Below, in pieces: positions 1 through 5,457 of a DNA stretch of 5,696 bases (position 1 is the stretch's first letter; each line of letters begins with the position of its first letter). The stretch comes from DATJXG01 sp035500455. GTDB lineage: Bacteria; Acidobacteriota; Terriglobia; Terriglobales; Acidobacteriaceae. Position numbers and translations under genes: made by a program. The notes beneath the pieces were generated by a model that was given only the letters and a program-made list of their open reading frames with translations, was not told the origin of the DNA and did no database searches. Location of the stretch: the NCBI GenBank assembly GCA_035500455.1, contig DATJXG010000484.1:1-5696 (forward strand), written 5' to 3'.

Positions 1-1
1 T

Positions 2-1534
2 CCGCTGACGGTGCCGAATCCTGCGACGGTCACGGTCAGCGCGGTTTTGAGTTCCAACTCTCTGGTGTCAGCTTCGGCTACCGTAACCGTAGTCGCTCCG
101 GCCGCGGGAAACATCTTCCACGTGGCTACCACCGGTAACGACGCCAACACTGGAACCAGCGCTGCCGCGGCGTGGAAAACCATTCAGCACGCCGCCAACA
201 CGGTGCAGGCCGGTGATACGGTTTACATCCATGCGGGAACTTACAACGAGTCGGTGACCATAGGAGTTTCGGGTTCGGCCACGGCGGGCCCGGTGACTTT
301 CCAAAGCGCTCCGGGCGAGCAGGCCATCATTGACGGCACTTCGCTCACGCCTTCTACTTCCGACGTGCAGGGGCTGATCAACATCGTCAGCCGCACCTAT
401 GTAACCATCAGCGGGCTGGAAATCCAGAACTTCCAGACTTCCAACGCCAACGCGGTTCCGGCAGGTATCTGGATCACCGGCTCAGGCAGCAACATTCAGA
501 TTCTCAACAACTCAGTGCACAATATCGTGACCACTTCGGAAGCCAACGGCAACGCCTTCGGCATCGCGGTGTACGGCAGCGGATCGACGGCGCTTGACCA
601 GGTCACCCTCAGCGGCAACGAGGTGTTCAACCTGAAGACCGGTGAAAGCGAGTCCGTGAATGTGGACGGCAACGTCACTAATTTTGTGATCAGCCACAAC
701 CTGATTCACGACAACGACAACATCGCCATCGACGCCATCGGCTTTGAGGGCGTGGGACCCTCCGCCGTGGACTTTGCCCGCAACGGCGAAATCAGCGACA
801 ACACCATTTACAATATCAGCGCCAAGAACAATGCCGGCGAAGGCAATGACTACGATGCCAACGGAATTTACGTCGATGGCGGCTCGCAGATTGTGATCGA
901 GCGCAACGTCATTCACAACGTGGATATCGGAATCGAAATGGCCAGTGAGCACAGCGGACACAACACCACCTTGGTCACCGCGCGTGACAATGTGGTGTAC
1001 AACGCCAATGCCGTGGGCATCTCGATCGGCGGCTACGCCAACAACGTGGGCGGAACCGATAGTTGCACCATCGTCAATAACACCCTGTTCGAGAACGACA
1101 CTAAGAACACGGGAAGCGGGGAGTTCCAGATTCAGTTCCACGCCACCAACAACGTGTTCAAGAACAACATCGTGTACTCCACGTCGCAGGGCTTGCTGAT
1201 CGACAACTTCACCAACAGCACGCCTGATCCTGTGGTCAGCGACTTCAACATCTTTTTTTCTGCCGGAGGCGCCGCTTCGGCGGACTTCATGTGGGTGGGC
1301 GGAGATCACAGCGGCCTGGCTGCGTTTCAGTCCGCCAGCGGTAACGACGCGCACTCACAGTTCATCGATCCGCAGTTCCTCAGCTTGACTACGCCGGACC
1401 TGCGAATCTCCGCTACCTCGCCGGCAATCGGCTCGGGCAGCGACCTGGGGACGTCGGTACTCGGGGCGACGGACCTGGCGGGCAATGCGCGGGTCACCGG
1501 CAGTTCGGTGGATGCGGGGGCCTACCAGCAATAG
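2..1534 (+). CDS. Secreted right-handed beta-helix protein with Ig-like N-terminal remnant (5' partial)
   Basis: The frame is open through the left edge, so the true start lies outside the window; the GTG at 11 is internal. Residues below are numbered from that GTG. Residues 1-29 (PATVTVSAV...SASATVTVV) look like the last strands of a bacterial Ig-like domain. Residues 36-82 (FHVATTGNDANTGT, then W-KTIQHA, AGDTVYIHAGTY) match the DUF1565-type opening of beta-helix proteins. From about 130 to 391 there are repeated coils of the type I-x-x-N-x-[IV]-[YHF], with asparagines at 167, 203, 230, 264, 299, 327, 357 and 386, as expected for the internal Asn ladder of a right-handed parallel beta-helix. 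The C-terminus (SPAIGSGSDLG, then DLAGNARV and VDAGAYQQ) fits a choice-of-anchor-Q type end. Such folds include pectate-lyase-like polysaccharide lyases as well as non-catalytic carbohydrate-binding proteins. I cannot identify catalytic residues, so the substrate is not assigned. It converges on the deacetylase-like gene and probably acts at or outside the cell surface. Confidence 0.85.
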   Translation, partial: PLTVPNPATVTVSAVLSSNSLVSASATVTVVAPAAGNIFHVATTGNDANTGTSAAAAWKTIQHAANTVQAGDTVYIHAGTYNESVTIGVSGSATAGPVTFQSAPGEQAIIDGTSLTPSTSDVQGLINIVSRTYVTISGLEIQNFQTSNANAVPAGIWITGSGSNIQILNNSVHNIVTTSEANGNAFGIAVYGSGSTALDQVTLSGNEVFNLKTGESESVNVDGNVTNFVISHNLIHDNDNIAIDAIGFEGVGPSAVDFARNGEISDNTIYNISAKNNAGEGNDYDANGIYVDGGSQIVIERNVIHNVDIGIEMASEHSGHNTTLVTARDNVVYNANAVGISIGGYANNVGGTDSCTIVNNTLFENDTKNTGSGEFQIQFHATNNVFKNNIVYSTSQGLLIDNFTNSTPDPVVSDFNIFFSAGGAASADFMWVGGDHSGLAAFQSASGNDAHSQFIDPQFLSLTTPDLRISATSPAIGSGSDLGTSVLGATDLAGNARVTGSSVDAGAYQQ

Positions 1535-1557
1535 GGTTCGTCGCAGTTCGTCTTCTC

Positions 1558-1604
1558 GGCGTGCACGCCTTGCAGTTCGGGGGCGTGGCACGCCGTTTCT
1601 TTTG
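1558..1604 (+). terminator. Intrinsic terminator of the beta-helix gene
   Basis: The stem begins 24 nt after the TAG stop. The 5' arm 1558-1569 (GGCGTGCACGCC) pairs fully with 1582-1594, with one bulged G at 1587, giving a 12-bp GC-rich stem and a 12-nt loop. It is followed by GTTTCTTTT, an interrupted T-tract. The arms are also locally self-complementary (1558-1569 is a perfect palindrome), so smaller hairpins compete. The T-run is weaker than in the opposite-strand terminator. Confidence 0.6.
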
Positions 1605-1690
1605 TGGGGCTCTCGTGAACTTTGCCAGTGCTCAACCTGCCGAGTACGCAAGAGAACAATCTCCTTGAGGATTTCCTGAAAACGCCGGCG

Positions 1691-1729
1691 CAAAAAATAA
1701 GGAGGAGCCAGGTTCTGCTCCTCCTTATT
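1691..1729 (-). terminator. Strong intrinsic terminator of the deacetylase-like gene
   Basis: Read on the minus strand, a perfect 13-bp stem (arms 1729-1717 and 1708-1696, AATAAGGAGGAGC with its complement) closes an 8-nt loop. The transcript ends in a U-run (plus-strand A-run 1692-1697), 22 nt after the TAG stop at 1752-1754. The plus-strand copy is followed by CCCCTACTG and not by T, so it should terminate only minus-strand transcription. Confidence 0.85.
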
Positions 1730-1751
1730 CCCCTACTGTTGACTCGGCTCT

Positions 1752-4700
1752 CTACTGCACCGGCAGAGTGATAGTCTGACCGACGTTCACCGTGATGTGC
1801 GAGATGTGCGTTCCTCCGTACGTCTCAGCTCCAGTGCTATTCAATCCGGTGACCGGAATGCTGGCGCTGGTAACGCTCGACCCCGTGGGCACGGTGATGC
1901 TGATCTGCGGAGTCGCGCTGTTCACGCCAGTGATCGTAGCCGTGACTTCCGACAGGTTGTAGTTATTCCGGTCCTGCATCTTCTGTCCCAACTGGTCCAG
2001 AGTGAGGCTGAGGATCGGCAGCTTGTACAGTGCTTTGTACTTGGTGAAGGTCTGGTTGTAAGTGTCGCTGATCAGCGAAGAGGTGTGCGTCCCCGTCAAT
2101 CCCAGCGCCGCTGCGTTGTTGGAGAAGTGCAGATCCGGCTGGTGGAACATCTGGGGATTCATATCGCCCTTCAGCATATTCACCACAAACTGAGTGCTGG
2201 TGAAATCCAGAATCTGCGCCGCGGTATAGGTGTCATAAGGCGGCTGTACCGGATTGTTGTAGATGCAGTGGAATTCCGCCTGATCGTCCGCCCAGTTCGC
2301 GGCGTTGTAATAGACGTCATTGGGATACCGCGGCACCTCGTAGATGCCGGGGGCGAAGCTGTTCACGATGCCGACGTTGGGTGAGGGGTTCGGCCCGTTG
2401 TTGGGCTGGCCAATCACCGAGGTGTCGGTCACCACGTAGCGGATGCCGTTGGCGTAAAGGTAAGTGGGAACCAGCGGATCGTTCAGGCCGGTGACACCCG
2501 GGCTTACCAGGTTGATGGGATTGAAATCAGTGAACATCAGAGGCACAACGCCAGCTGGAGAGGTAGTGTCGCTGAGATCCGTATCCAGCATCTGGCCAGT
2601 GCCGTTGGCGACGTACATGTTAGTCAGAATCTCCAGGTCGATGTCGTCCACCTGGGGGGTATCGGTGTCGCCGCCGACATCGGACTTGTGCAGACCATTC
2701 AAAGTGGCCGGATGGTCGTAGGTATGGCTGATCCAGTGGAAGGAACCCTGGTATCTCGAGAGGTTGGAGATCAGCGTATCGCGCGTGCGGCCCGCGGTAC
2801 GCAGTCCCGTCCAGTCAATGTTGCCCGTGGTGCCGACTCCATTGAAGGCCATGGTCAGTTTGAAACCAGTGGTGATGGGATCGGTCTGCAAGCTGTTCTG
2901 CCAGGTCACCAGGGACGTCATATCCGTGGAAGTGAGGCGGAATACCGGCAGCGATGAAGCGTCTGGGGGCGTGCGGTCGTGAGTGATGGGATCGGTGCAG
3001 GGCGTTCCCGGGATCCACTCCGAGTCATTGATGAAGAAATCATCTACCTGCGCGGCGGCGTACACGTGGTAGTCGCCGAGGAAGATGCCCTTGGTTACCC
3101 AGTTGACCAAGCCGTAGGCCAGCACCAGGTCATGTGTAAGGTACTGGTTGCTGTCGAAAGTCTGAGTCAGGTATTGGCGGCCGTCGCCGAAGTCGTAAAC
3201 TAGCGACAGAGCGTTACCCGAGGCATCGGCGAGCAACGGAGTTGCCGAAGCCCCGGCCGGGAGCGAAGTGCCGCTCAGCGGCGTGGACAGAGTGAATGAA
3301 GCATTCGAGATGGCGACCGGCGTGGCACTGTTGGCATAGGGGAAGACCGACGCGCCCGCGGCTGTAAAGCTCGCACTGTACGTCTCGTTTGAGTTGTGAG
3401 CCGAGGTGTAAGTGTTGAGCCCGAAGTCCGGAATGCCATACATGTACCAGTTTACCTGCCGGACTTTGAAGGACTGCTCGTAACTGGTCAAGGTGGACAT
3501 TCCAGGCAGAGAGTAGATGTACCCGCCGTAAGCGAAAATCACACCCTGGTAGTAGCCGTGGCAGTTGCCATCGGACAGCATGTCAGGAGTTACGCCCGCG
3601 GTTTCAGTGCTGAAATCCAGCACCGTGTAAGGCGTGCCCAGGAAGTCGAGAATCTGGGTGATGGCCCCGTAGTCGGCCTCGGTCTTGCCGTTGGTGACGA
3701 CGAGGATCTTCATGTCCAGCGTGGGCGTGGGGCAAACAACTGGCAAGCTCGCCAGCGCGCTTAACCACACGGGCGGCGAGGTGATGAGGCCGGATGCGGC
3801 GGTGATGGGAATCGCCGAAGAACTGGTTCCCAGCACGGTGGCAAGGCCGGCGGTGTTGATGCTCACGACCGCGGGAGTTCCGGAGGTCCAGGTCACCGAA
3901 GTGAGCGTTGCGCTCGTGTTGTCGAGATAAGTTCCCATGGCGACGTATTGCTGGGTGCCATTTTTGCCCAGGGAGACGCCGTCGGGAGTAACCGTGATAG
4001 AGACCAGTGGGTTGGTGGTTACCGTCAAGACCGAGGTGCCGCGCAGCGCGGTTCGGCCATTCGCTACCGAGGCGGTGATGGTAGCCGATCCCGTTGCCAC
4101 GGATGTGGCCAAACCGGTAGTGCCGACCGTGGCGATGCGGGTGCTGCTTGAAGACCACGTCACAGTCCCAGGAATTGGCGCAACCGTTCCGTTGGAATAA
4201 GTTCCGGTGACGGTGTACTGGACAGTTGAGCCCGGAGCAAGTTGGACTCCGGAAGGAGTCACCGCAATAGAAGACAGCGATGCCACAGTCAGTACCGTGG
4301 TCCCGCGAACCGTGCTGCCGCCGCGCCCGCGCGATGAACTGCCCGACGATACCGACGCGGTAATGGTGGCCGTTCCGCCGGCCACGCCGGTGGCAAGACC
4401 GGTGCTGGTGATGGTGGCTACCCGCGTACTACTCGAAGTCCAGGTCGCAGAGGAAGTCACGTCCGCGCTCGTCCCGCTGTTGTAAGTTGCGGTGACCGCG
4501 AACTGCTGCTGGGCGCCGGGAACGATTGAGGGAGTGGCTGGAGTGATTGCCAGACTCGTCACTGTGAGAGCCGTGCCAGTACCCGACAAACTCACTGTGC
4601 GCGAACCTCCGCCGGTGCTGATGGAGAGCGATCCGGTTCGCCGGCCCGAGGCCGAGGGGGTGAAGGTAACACTGATTGTGCAGGAACTGTTGCCGGCGAT

Positions 4701-4967
4701 CGATGAGCCACACGTGTTGGTCTGGGCAAAGTCTCCGCTCACCACGATGGAGCCGATGGTCTGCGATGAACTCCGGGTATTGCTCGCAGTGACCGTCTGG
4801 GCGGCGCTGGTCACTCCCATGACGGTGCTGGTGAACGTCAATGACGATGGGCTGACCGAGACGTTTCCGCGCCCGCCACCCCGCTGTGCTTGAACGGGTA
4901 ACACCGAAATGAAGAGGAGCAAGGGCAGAAAAAGGGCCCAGGAACGCAAAGAAAACAGTGGCTTCAT
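1752..4967 (-). CDS. Secreted Ig-domain polysaccharide deacetylase, Agd3/CE18-like
   Basis: Complete 1071-residue protein. Residues 1-27 form a signal peptide (KPLFSLR, hydrophobic 9-23, likely cut after VQA at 27). Residues 35-134 are a choice-of-anchor D/ASH-type Ig domain with the usual Cys pair (C86, C96) and FTPSASG. Three BIG_2-like domains follow at about 137-228, 231-317 and 321-407. Residues about 418-1004 are the enzyme part: a Rossmann-like start (MKILVVTNGKTEADYG), then YEQSFKVRQVNWY at 496-508, QVDDFF at 640-645, SHTYDH at 747-752, YEVPRYPNDV at 876-885 and MFHQPDLHF at 940-948. By analogy with polysaccharide deacetylases, D642 would be the base, D643, H748 and H752 the metal ligands, and H942 or H947 the catalytic His. 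Residues 1005-1071 form a beta-rich tail. The overall pattern resembles fungal Agd3 (galactosaminogalactan deacetylase, CE18, with its CBM87-like N-terminal part and C-terminal domain), recognised by eye without alignment. Predicted role: metal-dependent removal of acetyl groups from an extracellular amino-sugar polymer. The start is supported by AGGAGG 4 nt upstream. Deacetylase type is fairly secure; CE18 membership is less so. Confidence 0.8.
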   Translation of the reverse strand: MKPLFSLRSWALFLPLLLFISVLPVQAQRGGGRGNVSVSPSSLTFTSTVMGVTSAAQTVTASNTRSSSQTIGSIVVSGDFAQTNTCGSSIAGNSSCTISVTFTPSASGRRTGSLSISTGGGSRTVSLSGTGTALTVTSLAITPATPSIVPGAQQQFAVTATYNSGTSADVTSSATWTSSSTRVATITSTGLATGVAGGTATITASVSSGSSSRGRGGSTVRGTTVLTVASLSSIAVTPSGVQLAPGSTVQYTVTGTYSNGTVAPIPGTVTWSSSSTRIATVGTTGLATSVATGSATITASVANGRTALRGTSVLTVTTNPLVSITVTPDGVSLGKNGTQQYVAMGTYLDNTSATLTSVTWTSGTPAVVSINTAGLATVLGTSSSAIPITAASGLITSPPVWLSALASLPVVCPTPTLDMKILVVTNGKTEADYGAITQILDFLGTPYTVLDFSTETAGVTPDMLSDGNCHGYYQGVIFAYGGYIYSLPGMSTLTSYEQSFKVRQVNWYMYGIPDFGLNTYTSAHNSNETYSASFTAAGASVFPYANSATPVAISNASFTLSTPLSGTSLPAGASATPLLADASGNALSLVYDFGDGRQYLTQTFDSNQYLTHDLVLAYGLVNWVTKGIFLGDYHVYAAAQVDDFFINDSEWIPGTPCTDPITHDRTPPDASSLPVFRLTSTDMTSLVTWQNSLQTDPITTGFKLTMAFNGVGTTGNIDWTGLRTAGRTRDTLISNLSRYQGSFHWISHTYDHPATLNGLHKSDVGGDTDTPQVDDIDLEILTNMYVANGTGQMLDTDLSDTTSPAGVVPLMFTDFNPINLVSPGVTGLNDPLVPTYLYANGIRYVVTDTSVIGQPNNGPNPSPNVGIVNSFAPGIYEVPRYPNDVYYNAANWADDQAEFHCIYNNPVQPPYDTYTAAQILDFTSTQFVVNMLKGDMNPQMFHQPDLHFSNNAAALGLTGTHTSSLISDTYNQTFTKYKALYKLPILSLTLDQLGQKMQDRNNYNLSEVTATITGVNSATPQISITVPTGSSVTSASIPVTGLNSTGAETYGGTHISHITVNVGQTITLPVQ
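3747..4559 (-). repeat. Three tandem BIG_2-like Ig domain repeats within the deacetylase-like gene
   Basis: Three divergent units of about 87-92 codons each lie at 4559-4284, 4277-4017 and 4007-3747. Each runs: I-x-[VI]-TP (start), QQ[FY] or VQY, G/A-TY-x-x-[NG]-[TS], TWTS or TWSSSSTR, [VI]-A-T or V-V-S-I, T-G-LAT, then the I-TAS strand. Units 1 and 2 are most alike and end in RGT-x-VLTV. Unit 3 lacks this last strand and runs directly into WLSALASLPVVCP and the enzyme region. Such modules usually act as stalks or adhesive spacers on exported bacterial proteins. Confidence 0.8.
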
Positions 4968-4971
4968 ACTG

Positions 4972-4977
4972 CCTCCT
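4972..4977 (-). promoter_or_regulatory. Shine-Dalgarno site of the deacetylase-like gene
   Basis: The minus strand reads TAGGAGGCAGTATG: a full AGGAGG with a 4-nt spacer to the ATG at 4967. This fixes the start codon, which is immediately followed by a signal peptide. Confidence 0.85.
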
Positions 4978-5140
4978 ACTGGCTGGAAGTGGAGTTCTCC
5001 CTTTGCATGGAGACAGGCAGTTACAGGGGCCGCATTCTGGTGTACAGGTCAGCTGTCCTAGGGGGAGGGAAGCTTGGGGGAGACCGGCGAATTTTAGAAG
5101 ACGGACAACCTGCCTCTACAAAGGGCACGCAACCTATACT

Positions 5141-5265
5141 AGGCTGTGGAAAAAGTTACTATGGCTGAAAGGTTTTAATCCGATTGCGGGACTAAAACCT
5201 TCGTGTTGGCTGGAACGCGTTAAATCCCTTGGTGGACGGGCTGTTTCAGGGATGTCCACGAAGGT
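5141..5265. repeat. Inverted-repeat cluster, possible dispersed intergenic repeat or structured RNA
   Basis: Two perfect 9-bp inverted repeats share an arm. AAGGTTTTA (5169-5177) pairs with TAAAACCTT (5193-5201). ACCTTCGTG (5197-5205) pairs with CACGAAGGT (5257-5265). A nested pair ATCCCT/AGGGAT (5224-5229, 5248-5253) lies inside the second. Just upstream is AGGCTGTGGAAAAAG (5141-5155), whose complement resembles a motif I recall as common between genes of Acidobacteria; that is memory, not a search. Copy number and transcribed strand cannot be judged from this window. Confidence 0.4.
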
Positions 5266-5398
5266 CGCAGGGGTGCCCCAGCGCTCTTCCCATAACTGCC
5301 AGTGGGGAAAGGCCGAATCGATTACGGGCTCGAGGAGGCCAAAAGGAAGCCGAGAAGATTACGGACGAGAAGGGGCCCGAGAACCTGGATCCGGGGCC

Positions 5399-5404
5399 TA
5401 TAAT
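5399..5404 (+). promoter_or_regulatory. Consensus -10 box of the cytochrome gene promoter
   Basis: A perfect TATAAT lies 53 nt before the ATG at 5458 in otherwise GC-rich sequence. The -35 region (around 5376-5382, CCCGAGA) does not match TTGACA, so the promoter may be weak or activator-dependent. Transcription would begin near 5411, giving a leader of about 47 nt. Confidence 0.5.
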
Positions 5405-5414
5405 TTCCCGGACG

Positions 5415-5435
5415 CGGATTCTGTGTGAGAATCCG
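5415..5435 (+). promoter_or_regulatory. Leader hairpin abutting the Shine-Dalgarno site
   Basis: A perfect 8-bp stem, CGGATTCT (5415-5422) with AGAATCCG (5428-5435), closes a 5-nt GTGTG loop. Its last base is the first G of GGAGGG (5435-5440), the only Shine-Dalgarno-like word before the cytochrome gene. If transcription starts near 5411, the hairpin sits at the extreme 5' end of the mRNA. It could protect the message from decay or modulate ribosome access. It has no T-run, so it is not a terminator. Confidence 0.55.
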
Positions 5436-5457
5436 GAGGGTTCACCACGCTGTGAAC

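Larger units (their letters stand above)
4968..5457. other. Divergent intergenic region (490 bp) with no convincing gene
   Basis: No open frame here looks like a protein. From left to right it holds: the RBS and leader of the minus-strand gene; a purine-rich run on the plus strand (G-tracts at 5061-5065, 5067-5069 and 5076-5080) that would make the minus-strand leader C-rich; a TATACT at 5135-5140 without a recognisable -35; inverted repeats over 5169-5265; and the promoter and leader hairpin of the cytochrome gene at 5399-5440. I see no clear promoter for the minus-strand gene; TAAAAT (minus, 5096-5091) is the best -10-like word but has no good -35. Confidence 0.7.

Noticed and set aside
512..1354. 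Long minus-strand open frame (280 codons) antisense to the beta-helix gene
   Set aside because: Its protein is a low-complexity mix of Val, Asp, His and Gly that mirrors the repeated GNC/AAC codons of the sense gene. It has no recognisable domain; the sense frame shows clear family features.
1797..2384. Plus-strand open frame opposite the deacetylase-like gene, and similar ones at 2688-2957, 3396-3764 and 4492-4893
   Set aside because: They are shadows of the strong codon bias in the minus-strand gene, with no domain, no RBS and no plausible protein composition.
3604..4158. Second minus-strand frame of 184 codons inside the deacetylase-like gene
   Set aside because: It is an out-of-frame reading rich in His, Arg and Gly; the main frame carries intact Ig domains across the same bases.
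5091..5096. TAAAAT on the minus strand as promoter of the deacetylase-like gene
   Set aside because: It is a good -10 word but there is no -35 at normal spacing (closest TTGTAG at about 19 nt), so it is too weak to list.
5135..5140. TATACT as a plus-strand -10 box driving the inverted-repeat region
   Set aside because: No -35 match at 16-18 nt upstream and no extended -10; it is mentioned only as a possibility.
5224..5259. Possible H-type pseudoknot from ATCCCT/AGGGAT and GTGGAC/GTCCAC
   Set aside because: The second and first stems would be joined by a zero-length connecting loop (5253/5254), which is not sterically feasible for a 6-bp stem, so at most the stems are alternatives.
4958..5428. 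Plus-strand open frame across the divergent intergenic region
   Set aside because: It starts at a GTG overlapping the start of the minus-strand gene, runs over the inverted repeats and promoter, and its composition matches no protein family I know.
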